Source of the DNA: Bacteroidales bacterium MB20-C3-3
Lineage (GTDB): Bacteria > Bacteroidota > Bacteroidia > Bacteroidales > UBA932
Reading direction: 5' to 3'
DNA length: 64,000 bases
Assembly: GCA_035609245.1 (NCBI GenBank)
Contig: CP141202.1
Span: 744,001 to 808,000 of the forward strand
The notes beneath the pieces are model-generated. The model saw only the letters and a program-made list of their open reading frames with translations, ran no database searches and was not told where the DNA came from. Position numbers and translations under genes: made by a program. Below, in pieces: positions 16,322 through 24,756 of the stretch (its first letter is position 1; each line of letters opens with the position of its first letter).

Positions 16322-17665
16322 TTAAAAGAGCCAGCCATAGATCATACCTGAAACTGTAGCCATTGCCATAACAAGCAGAACAAAAATCACGGTCTTCTTT
16401 GTTCCCATTACCTCTCTTATAACAAGCATATTGGGAAGAGAGAGAGATGGACCGGCAAGCAACAGAGCCAGAGCGGGCCCCTTTCCCATTCCGGAAGCAA
16501 GTAAGCCCTGGATAATTGGAACCTCAGTTAATGTCGCGAAATACATAAAGGCACCAACAACACTTGCAAATAGATTTGAAAGTAAGGAATTTCCACCGAC
16601 AGCCCATTCGATCCATTCATTTGGAACAACACCTGCTATTGATGTGCTTCCGTGCGTAGAGCCCAGAAGGAAACCAGCTGTTACAACACCTATCGCAAGA
16701 AGGGGAATTATCTGTTTTGCAAAACTCCAAGCAGAGAGTGTCCACTCACGATTATCATCATCCCCTTTATCAAAGAGAGTGATAACACTAAGCGATATAA
16801 TACCCACAACCATAGGGATAAGAGGTCTGAAAACCGGGTTGCTAATTGCGGCATTTGTTGCAAAAACAGATGCTATGGTTGCAACAGCTGCCACTAAAAC
16901 CCACTGCCATTTAATTTTAAGTATTTTAATCAAAGAGTAACAGAGCATAAGGGCGAATCCCCCGGTGATATACCATTTATATGTAAATATATAGTACCAG
17001 GCACTTGATGTATCATCAGCAGCTGGTCTTCCCCAGTTAGCAAAGACAAGTATAGCAACCAGCGTGAAAAAATGGAAGGCAGTTTGGCTCATCGCTCTTT
17101 TTTCAGGGATATCGGGAAAGTTCATCTGCTCCTCTCGCTTTGCCCTCTCCTCCTTCCTGAAAATAAATGCCATCGCTAATCCAATAATAACAGAGAAACT
17201 AACAGCTCCGATTGTTCTCGCTACACCCATCTCAAAACCAAGAATTCTGGCTGTAAGTATTATCGAAAGTATGCTTATGGCCGGACCCGAATAGAGAAAA
17301 GCCACTGCAGGGCCTAAGCCTGCACCTCTTTTATATATACTTGAAAAAAGAGGCAGAATTGTACAGGAGCAGACCGCCAGAATTGCCCCGGAGACACTGG
17401 CAATTGTATAGGCCACCCATTTTTTTGCATTCGCACCAAAGTATTTTAAAACAGCCCCCTGACTTACAAAAATTGATATAACACCAGCAATAAAAAATGC
17501 AGGAAGGAGACAAAGTATTACATGCTCCTGAGCGTACCATTTTGCAAGGTCAAGAGTTGCAAGTATCGCAGTCAAAAAAGTCTCATTGCCTACAGGCATA
17601 AAGAAGATAGCTGCAAATACAACCACAATCCATAAAAGGATTTTAAACTCCTTATTTTTCTCCAT
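16322..17665 (-). CDS. Permease of the DUF318/ArsP-like family
   Basis: 447 aa from ATG 17665 (MEKNKEFKILLWIVVV); an ATG at 17680 would overlap the upstream gene. About ten hydrophobic helices. Family marks: SCTILPLFSSIYKRGAGLGPAVAFLYSGPAISILSI near residue 105 and, in the second half, EVPIIQGLLASGMGKGPALALLLAGPSLSLPN. Such two-half permeases include ArsP, which exports organoarsenicals. Cotranscribed with the CxxC mini-thioredoxin 4 nt upstream and placed behind the same operator as the arsC-acr3 operon, so an arsenic or organoarsenical export role is a reasonable inference; other substrates are possible. Confidence 0.85.
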   Translation of the reverse strand: MEKNKEFKILLWIVVVFAAIFFMPVGNETFLTAILATLDLAKWYAQEHVILCLLPAFFIAGVISIFVSQGAVLKYFGANAKKWVAYTIASVSGAILAVCSCTILPLFSSIYKRGAGLGPAVAFLYSGPAISILSIILTARILGFEMGVARTIGAVSFSVIIGLAMAFIFRKEERAKREEQMNFPDIPEKRAMSQTAFHFFTLVAILVFANWGRPAADDTSSAWYYIFTYKWYITGGFALMLCYSLIKILKIKWQWVLVAAVATIASVFATNAAISNPVFRPLIPMVVGIISLSVITLFDKGDDDNREWTLSAWSFAKQIIPLLAIGVVTAGFLLGSTHGSTSIAGVVPNEWIEWAVGGNSLLSNLFASVVGAFMYFATLTEVPIIQGLLASGMGKGPALALLLAGPSLSLPNMLVIREVMGTKKTVIFVLLVMAMATVSGMIYGWLF

Positions 17666-17669
17666 AACC

Positions 17670-17903
17670 TTATAAACCAAGAATCTGTTTAACCTCTTTC
17701 TCTGAAGGAATCCTGCCTTTAATCTTTACAATCTCATCCACCACAATCGCAGGAGTAAACATTACATTATACTTCATTATCTCCACTATATCCTCTACCT
17801 TGGTAATCGTTGCATTTAGACCACTCTCAGCAACCACCTTCTCAACTACAGCCTGAGCTGTTTTACATTTAGCACAACCTGTGCCCAGAATCTTAATTTC
17901 CAT
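17670..17903 (-). CDS. Thioredoxin-like redox-active disulfide protein (TM0996/MTH895 type)
   Basis: 77 aa from MEIKILGTGC (ATG 17903). The motif GTGCAKC gives the CxxC pair; MFTPAIVVD carries the cis-proline of the thioredoxin fold. This small family is regularly encoded next to DUF318 permeases and arsenic genes. First gene of the leftward operon, directly behind an ArsR-type palindrome and -7 box. Confidence 0.88.
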   Translation of the reverse strand: MEIKILGTGCAKCKTAQAVVEKVVAESGLNATITKVEDIVEIMKYNVMFTPAIVVDEIVKIKGRIPSEKEVKQILGL

Positions 17904-17920
17904 ATTTTTTAGCATTTATT

Positions 17921-17938
17921 GTTCGCAAATATACGAAC
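17921..17938 (-). promoter_or_regulatory. ArsR-type operator 3 overlapping the -7 box
   Basis: GTTCGCAAATATACGAAC is an imperfect palindrome whose reverse complement contains TTCGTATATTTGCGAA, nearly the same as the two sites before arsC (20108 and 20134). On the minus strand TATATTTG inside it fits the TANNTTTG -7 box, so repressor binding would block the promoter of the 17903 operon. Confidence 0.75.
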
Positions 17939-17974
17939 TAATTTAATACTCCATAATTTTTTTAAATTTGTCAA

Positions 17975-18184
17975 ATGAAAACTTTTCTATCAATATTGAC
18001 TATTTTATTTGCCGTTCCGTTAATGTCTCAAAACACATTTTCTTACAAAACGGCAAACTCACAGGAACGGAGAGATACCTTTTTACACCGGCTAAATAGA
18101 GGATTCACCGAAATATTTACCGGATTCGTCGGGAAGTTCTATTTTTTTCCTTACTATCGCTCCACTTTTGCAAAAACTTTTTAA
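17975..18184 (+). CDS. Possible small secreted protein
   Basis: 69 aa with a signal-peptide-like start (MKTFLSILTILFAVPLMSQ) and a basic, aromatic tail. Not recognised. A -7-like TAAATTTG ends only 4 nt before its ATG, so either translation is leaderless or this promoter serves the 18197 gene and the ORF is a leader or chance frame. Confidence 0.35.
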   Translation: MKTFLSILTILFAVPLMSQNTFSYKTANSQERRDTFLHRLNRGFTEIFTGFVGKFYFFPYYRSTFAKTF

Positions 18185-18196
18185 AAACAGAAAAAG

Positions 18197-18946
18197 ATGC
18201 ATGTAATAAACAACGGAGGCAGCCCCCGCAGAGATGGACACGGTGCCATAATAGCTGCAGCAGCAATTATTATTTTAGGAGTTCTCTTCTTGGGGAGAAA
18301 TCTTGGATTTATTAATCACGGAATCCTGAGAGTCGTAATCTCCTGGCAGATGTTACTTATATTCCTTGGAGCAGTAGCCCTTTCAAAAAGAAATAACACA
18401 GGAGGAGCTATACTTATAGGAGTAGGTCTGTTTTTTATTGTGCCGAGACTTACCGGAGCAGGAATGTACTGGGCAGCAACATGGTGGCCACTACTGCTTA
18501 TTGCTGTTGGAGTTATTCTGGTTATCCGTTTTCTAAGACCTGATTCTCCCCTGAGAACAGGATTCAGAGGTCACAATTTTGCGAATGATGTAACCTATAA
18601 ATCAGATAAAGGATATGTTGATTCAGAGGTATCTTTCGGATCAGTTAACCACATTGTTGTTGATCCTGTTTTTAAAGGAGCCAGAATAAGAAATAACTTT
18701 GGAGCAACAATTCTGGATTTGAGAAGAACAACCCTGGAGGAGGCAGATACATTCATTGATATAGACTGCAATTTTGGAGGAGTTGAAATTTTTGTACCTT
18801 ACGGATGGACTGTTACATCTCAGATAAAAAATTTCCTGGGTGGCACGGACGACAAACGCTTCAGAGCCTCTGAGGCTCCCGGAGACGGGAAGAGACTTAT
18901 TCTAAGAGGTAATGTATCTTTTGGAGGAGTAGAGGTTAAAGGATAG
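18197..18946 (+). CDS. LiaF-like membrane protein (DUF5668 plus LiaF C-terminal domain)
   Basis: 249 aa. Four hydrophobic segments in residues about 17-115 (IIAAAAIIILGVLFLGRNLG, then MLLIFLGAVAL, ILIGVGLFFIV, WWPLLLIAVGVILVI) are followed by a soluble beta-rich domain with repeated SFGS, NFGATILDLR, NFGGVEIFVP and SFGGVEVKG motifs, the LiaF/toastrack-like C-terminal pattern. In Firmicutes such proteins modulate envelope-stress signalling; here it is paired with a membrane LytTR regulator 12 nt downstream, suggesting a two-gene regulatory unit. Confidence 0.85.
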   Translation: MHVINNGGSPRRDGHGAIIAAAAIIILGVLFLGRNLGFINHGILRVVISWQMLLIFLGAVALSKRNNTGGAILIGVGLFFIVPRLTGAGMYWAATWWPLLLIAVGVILVIRFLRPDSPLRTGFRGHNFANDVTYKSDKGYVDSEVSFGSVNHIVVDPVFKGARIRNNFGATILDLRRTTLEEADTFIDIDCNFGGVEIFVPYGWTVTSQIKNFLGGTDDKRFRASEAPGDGKRLILRGNVSFGGVEVKG

Positions 18947-18958
18947 AGAATTATTTAT

Positions 18959-19729
18959 ATGCACCCTTTTGCCGAGACAAGAAGAGAGACTGTTAAAGGG
19001 GCTGCTTTCGCAATCACGGGAGCAGCTCTGCTCTCTGTACTCTTCATCAGATACGGAAAGCCGGAAACCACTCTTTGCGCAATACTCTCATCGGTATCAT
19101 ACACGGCAATTTTCTCCGGATCTGCATATTACTGGTGGTATGTACAACAGTATCTCAAGGCTCCGGGAGCAAAAGCAGCTGTGGCAGCTCTTGTTCAGCT
19201 GGCCTCATCCGCAGCAGGGGCGATAACAGTATCGGCATTATGCACAGAAGGAGCTCAATGGTTTTACGAGGTACTACCCATTGCTGTATCGCTCGGCATA
19301 ATTGGATGGATATCGGTAACACTCTACTACAAAACGAGAGAGTTTGAAGAGATGGGTGAAGAAGAGGGCTCCCCCCAGCAACCTCGTGAGGCAAAGAGAA
19401 ATACTCAGGAGAATATCTCAGTAAAGGAGGGTAACAGGATTCACATCATTCGGGCCGATAATATACACTATATACAGGCATATGGCGACTACGCGATGTT
19501 ATATACTGATGAGGGAAAGTTTGTAAAGGAGGAGACAATGAAAAACCTGGAGGCCACTCTTCCGGAGCACTTTGTCAGAATCCACCGCTCCTCAATTGTC
19601 AATACCAGAATTGTTGTAAAGACAGAACTATACGGAAAGGAGAGCTATACCATTCATCTAAGCAGCGGAGATACACTGAGGGCCAGTGCCCCGGGGTATA
19701 AACTTCTTAAACAGAGGCTCTCCTTGTAA
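18959..19729 (+). CDS. Membrane-bound LytTR transcriptional regulator
   Basis: 256 aa. Four predicted N-terminal helices (about 12-120) precede a linker and a LytTR DNA-binding domain (about 155-256): VKEGNRIHIIRADNIHYIQAYGDYAMLYTDEGKFV, then LEATLPEHFVRIHRSSIVNTRIV. There is no receiver domain, so input should come through the membrane part or the LiaF-like partner. The pair sits between the two arsenic operons but no ArsR-type operator precedes it. Confidence 0.88.
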   Translation: MHPFAETRRETVKGAAFAITGAALLSVLFIRYGKPETTLCAILSSVSYTAIFSGSAYYWWYVQQYLKAPGAKAAVAALVQLASSAAGAITVSALCTEGAQWFYEVLPIAVSLGIIGWISVTLYYKTREFEEMGEEEGSPQQPREAKRNTQENISVKEGNRIHIIRADNIHYIQAYGDYAMLYTDEGKFVKEETMKNLEATLPEHFVRIHRSSIVNTRIVVKTELYGKESYTIHLSSGDTLRASAPGYKLLKQRLSL

Positions 19730-19760
19730 AAAAATTGAACAATATATATATATCAGAATA

Positions 19761-20075
19761 ATGAAAGATTTCACAACTAAGCAGAAGCAGATAGCCAGAT
19801 ATGCAAAGGCACTCGCTCACCCCGTAAGGATAGCAATTTTAGAGCTCCTCTCAAGCCAGGCCTGCTGCTATCATGGTGATATGTCAGAGGTGATTCCTGT
19901 TGCAAAAAGCACTCTTTCCCAACATTTAAAGGAGTTAAAAGAGGCAGGTCTTATTCAGGGAACAATTACACCACCCACCATTAAATACTGCATAAACAGA
20001 GAAAACTGGGATGAGGCAAGAGGGATGTTTTCCCAATTTTTACATGATCTGAAAAACGACGGTTTTGTTTGTTAG
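19761..20075 (+). CDS. arsR: ArsR family metalloregulator
   Basis: 104 aa from ATG 19761; the frame from 19686 overlaps the previous gene and is unlikely. Winged-helix core: ALAHPVRIAILELL, VAKSTLSQHLKELKEAGLI. The pair Cys-Cys in SSQACCYHGDM lies on the helix where ArsR proteins bind As(III)/Sb(III), and a further Cys ends the protein. It should repress the palindromes at 20108, 20134 and 17922 until arsenite is present. It lies 92 nt before arsC. Confidence 0.9.
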   Translation: MKDFTTKQKQIARYAKALAHPVRIAILELLSSQACCYHGDMSEVIPVAKSTLSQHLKELKEAGLIQGTITPPTIKYCINRENWDEARGMFSQFLHDLKNDGFVC

Positions 20076-20107
20076 AGATAAATGTTAAGTTTTTTTTAAT
20101 ATTAATG

Positions 20108-20149
20108 TTCGTCTATTTGCGAATTACTAATATTTCGTATTTTTGCGAA
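20108..20149 (+). promoter_or_regulatory. arsC-acr3 promoter covered by two ArsR-type operators
   Basis: TTCGTCTATTTGCGAA (20108-20123) and TTCGTATTTTTGCGAA (20134-20149) are near-identical imperfect palindromes 26 bp apart. The first contains the -33 TTTG (20116-20119) and the second the -7 TATTTTTG (20138-20145), spacing 18, so both promoter elements lie inside operator half-sites. Confidence 0.8.
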
Positions 20150-20167
20150 TAACCAATCGGAATTCAT

Positions 20168-20590
20168 ATGAAAAAGATATTAATATTATGCACTGGAAAT
20201 AGTTGCCGCAGCCAGATGGCTCACGGATTTCTGCAGTCATTTGACCAAAATCTTTATGTAAAATCTGCCGGGACTCAACCGGCAAAACAAGTCAACCAGA
20301 CTGCGGCCAAAGTAATGAAGGAGCTGGGAATTGACATATACAGCCACACACCTCAGCTGGTTGACAAATATATTGGAGAGGAGTGGGATTATGTAATAAC
20401 CGTATGTGATGATGCCAATGAGACCTGTCCCGCATTTCTGGGTAAAGTAAAAAAGAGGCTCCATATCGGGTTTGAGGATCCTTCACACAAAACAGGCGCA
20501 CCTGAATATGTAATGAGCGAATACTACAGAATAAGAGATCTGATTAAAGAGCAGTTCCATAACTTTTACACAGAAAACATTGCAAAATGA
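20168..20590 (+). CDS. arsC: Arsenate reductase, low-molecular-weight phosphatase type
   Basis: 140 aa. P-loop CTGNSCRS near the start (CX5R) defines the LMW-PTP-like, thioredoxin-coupled ArsC; the later Cys pair VCDDANETC provides the resolving cysteines for the disulfide cascade, and FEDPSHKTG holds the conserved Asp-Pro. Reduces arsenate to arsenite for export by Acr3. The stop overlaps the acr3 start by 4 nt. Thioredoxin at 24372 could supply electrons. Confidence 0.93.
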   Translation: MKKILILCTGNSCRSQMAHGFLQSFDQNLYVKSAGTQPAKQVNQTAAKVMKELGIDIYSHTPQLVDKYIGEEWDYVITVCDDANETCPAFLGKVKKRLHIGFEDPSHKTGAPEYVMSEYYRIRDLIKEQFHNFYTENIAK

Positions 20591-21630
20591 ATATTAAAGA
20601 GGGAATATCATTCTTTGACAGATATTTATCTTTATGGGTTGCTCTCTGCATAATTGCAGGAATTGCTGTTGGGAAGCTGCTTCCCCAAATACCTGAATTT
20701 CTTGGCAAACTTGAGTATGCAAATGTTTCAATACCAATTGCAATCCTAATTTGGATTATGATCTTTCCAATGATGCTTAAGATTGACTTTTCAAGTGTAG
20801 TAAATGCTGTAAAAATGCCAAAAGGGCTATCAATTACACTTATAGTAAACTGGCTGATAAAGCCATTTACAATGTTTGGAATTGCATGGCTCTTTTTTCA
20901 TATTATTTTTAAACGGATCATACCATTTGACATTGCTAACGAATACCTGGCAGGGGCGGTACTATTGGGAGCCGCACCATGCACTGCAATGGTGTTTGTC
21001 TGGAGCCATCTGACTAAAGGTAATCCCGCCTATACACTTGTTCAGGTTGCAATAAATGATTTAATTATTCTTGTTGCTTTTATTCCAATTGTAACACTTC
21101 TGCTGGGGATAAGCGGTATAACTATTCCATGGAACACACTAATAATATCTGTAATTTTATTTGTTGTTATCCCTCTCTCTCTTGCTGTAATAACCAGAAG
21201 AGCTGTAACAAAGAGCAAGGGAGTAAAATATTTTGAAGAGAGATTTGTACCCAGATTCAAAAGCACAACAATCTCAGGGCTACTTCTTACTCTTATAATT
21301 ATTTTCTCTTTTCAGGGAGAGACAATACTCAGGAATCCGTTTAACATTCTGTTGATTGCCATTCCACTTATAATACAGACATTTCTAATTTTCTTCTTAG
21401 CATACAAATGGGCGGAGAAATGGCGGTTACCACACGATATTGCAGCACCAGCCTCTCTTATTGGAGCCAGCAACTTTTTTGAATTATCAGTCGCGGTTGC
21501 AATAGTTCTCTTTGGACTCAATTCAGGAGCTACACTCGCTACAGTGGTTGGTGTTCTGGTAGAGGTGCCTGTTATGCTTACCCTTGTTAAATATGCAAAC
21601 AAAACCCGAGATAAATTCAAAACAATATAA
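20587..21630 (+). CDS. acr3: ACR3 family arsenite efflux transporter
   Basis: 347 aa, about ten transmembrane helices. Characteristic segments: ISFFDRYLSLWVALCIIAGI at the start, YLAGAVLLGAAPCTAMVFVW with the essential Cys in GAAPC, and ASLIGASNFFELSVAVAI near the end. Exports arsenite at the inner membrane using the proton motive force. Translationally coupled to arsC. Confidence 0.95.
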   Translation: MNIKEGISFFDRYLSLWVALCIIAGIAVGKLLPQIPEFLGKLEYANVSIPIAILIWIMIFPMMLKIDFSSVVNAVKMPKGLSITLIVNWLIKPFTMFGIAWLFFHIIFKRIIPFDIANEYLAGAVLLGAAPCTAMVFVWSHLTKGNPAYTLVQVAINDLIILVAFIPIVTLLLGISGITIPWNTLIISVILFVVIPLSLAVITRRAVTKSKGVKYFEERFVPRFKSTTISGLLLTLIIIFSFQGETILRNPFNILLIAIPLIIQTFLIFFLAYKWAEKWRLPHDIAAPASLIGASNFFELSVAVAIVLFGLNSGATLATVVGVLVEVPVMLTLVKYANKTRDKFKTI

Positions 21631-21639
21631 TTTACAATT

Positions 21640-22068
21640 ATGAGAAAACTTCTTCTATTCGCTTTCACTCTTTTTCTTGCCCTTTCCTGCGTAAACAGAA
21701 ACTCTTCAGAAAACAATAATGGATCACAGAGCAGTCAATTTACAATTGATGCAAGTGAAAATGTAGTCAATGTTCTGTATTTTCACGGCACCCAAAGGTG
21801 CAAAACTTGTATTGCTGTTGGGAATATTGCAAAAGAGACACTTGACAGCCTATCATTAAATAATGATAGTATTGTTTTTTCAGAGATTAACACAGATGAT
21901 CCAAATTTTAGTGAAATCACCTCAAAATTCCAGATATCCTGGAGCTCTCTGATTATCTCAAAAGGAGAAAATAGAGTTGATCTGACAGATTTCGCATTTG
22001 CAAATGCCATAAAAAATCCGGAATTACTCAAAGCTGAAATAGTTAAAACAATTACTTCACTGCAATAG
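21640..22068 (+). CDS. ArsF-like thioredoxin-fold lipoprotein
   Basis: 142 aa. SPII signal ending ALSCVN, then a thioredoxin-like domain with VLYFHGTQRCKTCIAV (CKTC), a form named in databases, as I recall, the ArsF-type nitrophenyl nitroreductase subunit family. Mature protein would be periplasm-facing. It lies 9 nt after acr3 and 21 nt before the CcdA-like ArsG homologue, which could pass electrons to it. Confidence 0.75.
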   Translation: MRKLLLFAFTLFLALSCVNRNSSENNNGSQSSQFTIDASENVVNVLYFHGTQRCKTCIAVGNIAKETLDSLSLNNDSIVFSEINTDDPNFSEITSKFQISWSSLIISKGENRVDLTDFAFANAIKNPELLKAEIVKTITSLQ

Positions 22069-22089
22069 CTAATAGTTTATTCAAAAGTT

Positions 22090-22785
22090 ATGGAATTCCT
22101 GCAAAACCTTGCTGACAATTCACAAATACCTGTAATTACAGCATTTATCCTGGGATTAATTACAGCAATGAGCCCCTGCCCTCTTGCAACCAATATCACA
22201 GCAACAGCCTGGCTGAGCAGAGATATAACAAACAAAAGAGCAGTTTTACTTAACGGTGTAATGTATACACTTGGGAGGATGTTTACATATACATCTCTTG
22301 GAATGCTATTCTATTTTGGAGCAAGTAAATTTAAGATTGCACAGGCGCTTCAGAGTATTGGCGGTGTTTGGTTGGGAATAGCACTTGTCATATTTGGAAT
22401 TCTAATGATGGATATAATAAAAATCCCCGGATTTCCGGGGATTGGTAAAATACTGGAGGGCAAAAATTTAAAAAGAGGCTTTCTAAACTCCTTTCTGCTT
22501 GGAGTGCTCTTTGCTCTGGCATTTTGCCCTTACAGCGGAGTAATATATTTTGTAGTTCTTATCCCTATGACAATCGCAGCACCATCAGGGCTTCTTCTAC
22601 CTCCTGTATTTGCAATCGCAACCGGATTACCCGTTATTGCCATCTCCTGGCTTCTGGCCTACAGCGTAAACAGTGTAGGAAAGTTCTACAACGGCATCAA
22701 GAATTTTGAAAAATGGTTCAAGATGGTTGTAGCCTCTGTGTTTATTGTTACAGGATTATACTACATAATTATCAGTATAATTTAG
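22090..22785 (+). CDS. ArsG/CcdA-like membrane protein
   Basis: 231 aa, six hydrophobic helices. MSPCPLATNI and AFCPYSGVIYF carry the two Cys-Pro motifs of the DsbD/CcdA transmembrane electron-transfer fold. The neighbouring CKTC lipoprotein and acr3 match the arsF-arsG part of the arsEFG organoarsenical cluster described in Shewanella, where ArsG is proposed as an aromatic arsenical exporter. Electron transfer to the lipoprotein is the alternative role. Confidence 0.8.
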   Translation: MEFLQNLADNSQIPVITAFILGLITAMSPCPLATNITATAWLSRDITNKRAVLLNGVMYTLGRMFTYTSLGMLFYFGASKFKIAQALQSIGGVWLGIALVIFGILMMDIIKIPGFPGIGKILEGKNLKRGFLNSFLLGVLFALAFCPYSGVIYFVVLIPMTIAAPSGLLLPPVFAIATGLPVIAISWLLAYSVNSVGKFYNGIKNFEKWFKMVVASVFIVTGLYYIIISII

Positions 22786-22810
22786 AATAAATAAAAAGTC
22801 CAGATACTCT

Positions 22811-23668
22811 CTATTTTTTCTTACTCTTATCCTCACTTACATCTGAATACTCCAGACCCTCACGGTAAACGCTCATAGCTGCCAGACTCATACCCATGCT
22901 TGAGTAACCACCATCGTGGTAGAGATTCTGCATAGTCACCTTTTTGGTCAGGTCAGAGAAAAGTGTAATTACATAGTCGGCACACTCCTCAGCAGAGGCG
23001 TTTCCAAGAGGCGACATCCTCTCGGCAAAATCATAAAGTTTGTCAAAGCCCATAATACCACCACCAGCGGTAGTCATAGTTGGTGATTGAGAAACTGTGT
23101 TGATTCTTATATTCTTCTCACGACCATAAATATATCCAAAACTTCTTGCAATTGACTCCAGAAGAGCCTTTGCATCGGCCATATCATTATAACCATAAAG
23201 AGTGCGCTGCGCAGCAACATATGAGAGAGCAACAACAGATCCCCAGTCATTTATAGCGTCAACCTTTCTGCAGCTCTGAAGCACCTTGTGAAAAGATATT
23301 GCTGAGATATCGAGTGTCTGGTGGAGGTAGTGATAGTTAAGATCATCATAAGTTCTGCCCTTTCTCACATTTGGTGACATCCCAATTGAGTGAAGAACAA
23401 AATCAAATTTACCTCCAAGAAACTCCATTCCTTTAATAATCAGATTTTCCAGATCTTCAACATTTGTAGCATCTGCAGGAATAACTATAGATTCGCATTT
23501 TTCTGCCAATTGATCAATTGTACCCATCTTCATGGAAGCCGGTGTGTTTGTAAGCACAAATCTCCCCCCCTCTTCATACACTCTCTCTGCTGTCTTCCAT
23601 GCTATGGAGCTCTCATTAAGGGCACCAAATATAAGCCCTCTCTTTCCTTTCAATAAATTGTACGACAT
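22811..23668 (-). CDS. fabI: Enoyl-[acyl-carrier-protein] reductase FabI
   Basis: 285 aa SDR enzyme, cytosolic, last step of fatty-acid elongation with NAD(P)H. The FabI-type nucleotide motif is GLIFGALNESSIAW; LHSIGMSPNV follows; the catalytic pair is in YGYNDMADAK (Tyr-x6-Lys). QSPTMTTAGGGI replaces the more usual SGPI.T region, as in Bacteroidota. The charged C-terminal tail DVSEDKSKKK is unusual but short. Convergent with the arsG-like gene (25 nt). A TATATTTG -7 box lies at 23743-23750 on the minus strand. Confidence 0.95.
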   Translation of the reverse strand: MSYNLLKGKRGLIFGALNESSIAWKTAERVYEEGGRFVLTNTPASMKMGTIDQLAEKCESIVIPADATNVEDLENLIIKGMEFLGGKFDFVLHSIGMSPNVRKGRTYDDLNYHYLHQTLDISAISFHKVLQSCRKVDAINDWGSVVALSYVAAQRTLYGYNDMADAKALLESIARSFGYIYGREKNIRINTVSQSPTMTTAGGGIMGFDKLYDFAERMSPLGNASAEECADYVITLFSDLTKKVTMQNLYHDGGYSSMGMSLAAMSVYREGLEYSDVSEDKSKKK

Positions 23669-23794
23669 AATTTAATATTTACACTTACATAAAACACCAT
23701 ATAGGAATAAATGTTTATTTGCAAGTATGGTTAAACCGACGGCAAATATAGGCAATAAATTAAAAGTCCACCCCATTTTATTTTCCATTGGAAA

Positions 23795-23825
23795 ATTGTT
23801 TTATTAGAAAATATATTTAACTTTG
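23795..23825 (+). promoter_or_regulatory. Promoter of the 23859-24737 genes
   Basis: ATTG (23795-23798), 19-nt spacer and TAACTTTG (23818-23825), about 34 nt before the first ATG. Confidence 0.6.
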
Positions 23826-23858
23826 CAGCATAATTATAAGGGATAAAAAAAAGAGAAA

Positions 23859-24098
23859 ATGGACAAAGCTTTACAATATATTAAAAAGCAATGGATTATA
23901 ATAGCAGGAGCTGCACTTGGCGCCTTGGGCGGATACCTTTACTGGTACTTCATCGGCTGCAACAGCGGAACCTGTCCCATTACATCATCACCGCTAAATA
24001 GCACCCTTTACGGAATCCTTCTGGGAGGCCTTATCGGAAGTATGTTCAAAAGAGACAAAAAGAGAGATGAGAACAATAATCAGAGTAGAGAGAGCTAA
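23859..24098 (+). CDS. DUF6132-like small membrane protein
   Basis: 79 aa with two hydrophobic helices (IIIAGAALGALGGYLYWYFIG and LYGILLGGLIGSMF) and the central GCNSGTCPITSSP block typical of the family. The C-terminus is charged. Role unknown; usually near thioredoxin or rhodanese genes. Overlaps the next gene by 32 nt. Confidence 0.75.
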   Translation: MDKALQYIKKQWIIIAGAALGALGGYLYWYFIGCNSGTCPITSSPLNSTLYGILLGGLIGSMFKRDKKRDENNNQSRES

Positions 24099-24330
24099 CT
24101 GCTGCGTATTCAACAACTCAATAAACAGGGAGATTGCATCAATCAACGGAGTTTACGCAGTAAATGTAGATAACTATAAAAATGAAGTAACAATTGACCA
24201 TACTGACGAAGTCAATTTCCCTGAGCTTTTTGCAAAGCTTCGTGAAAGCGGATACAATCCACTGGAAGAGGAGAAATACCTGAAAAACAACTATAACGAG
24301 AGAGACTACGATGGATTATTTCAAGAATAA
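24067..24330 (+). CDS. HMA-like metal-binding domain protein
   Basis: 87 aa. The pattern RVERANCCVFNNSINREIASINGVYAV..D has the beta-alpha-beta shape of heavy-metal-associated domains, with the usual GMxCxxC replaced by NCC. Could bind Cu or As(III) through adjacent Cys; inference only. The 32-nt overlap with the DUF6132-like gene suggests coupled translation. Confidence 0.65.
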   Translation: MRTIIRVERANCCVFNNSINREIASINGVYAVNVDNYKNEVTIDHTDEVNFPELFAKLRESGYNPLEEEKYLKNNYNERDYDGLFQE

Positions 24331-24371
24331 AATAATTAGAAAACAAATAAAATTTATAAAAAATTAACAAT

Positions 24372-24737
24372 ATGAAAACAATACATTTAACAAAAGAGGA
24401 GTTCCTGAAAAAAGTAGCAAACTACGAAGCAAATCCAACAGAATGGAAATATCTTGGAGACAAACCTTGTATAATTGACTTCTATGCAGACTGGTGTGGT
24501 CCATGCAAAATGGTAGCCCCAATACTTGACGAACTCGCAAAAGAGTACTCAGACAAAATCTATATCTACAAAGTAGATACAGAGGCAGAGCAAGACCTTG
24601 CAGGAGCATTTGGAATCAGAAGCATCCCTACCCTTCTCTTCTGCCCAATGAATGAAGCCCCTCAAATGGCCCAGGGAGCACTGCCAAAAGCAAGCTTCAA
24701 GGATGCAATTGACAAGGTTCTTCTGGGAGGTAAGTAA
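24372..24737 (+). CDS. trxA: Thioredoxin
   Basis: 121 aa. Active site DWCGPCK, cis-proline SIPTLLF, and the buried Asp in IIDFYADWCGPC, all canonical. A short extra N-terminus (LTKEEFLKKVANYEANP) is typical of Bacteroidota thioredoxins. Cytosolic disulfide reductant; a candidate electron donor to the LMW-type ArsC upstream. Confidence 0.92.
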   Translation: MKTIHLTKEEFLKKVANYEANPTEWKYLGDKPCIIDFYADWCGPCKMVAPILDELAKEYSDKIYIYKVDTEAEQDLAGAFGIRSIPTLLFCPMNEAPQMAQGALPKASFKDAIDKVLLGGK

Positions 24738-24756
24738 GAGCTATAAACAGGTATAT

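Noticed and set aside
16431-17294. Frames opposite the permease gene
   Set aside because: The minus strand encodes a complete membrane permease with family motifs; plus-strand frames are shadows.
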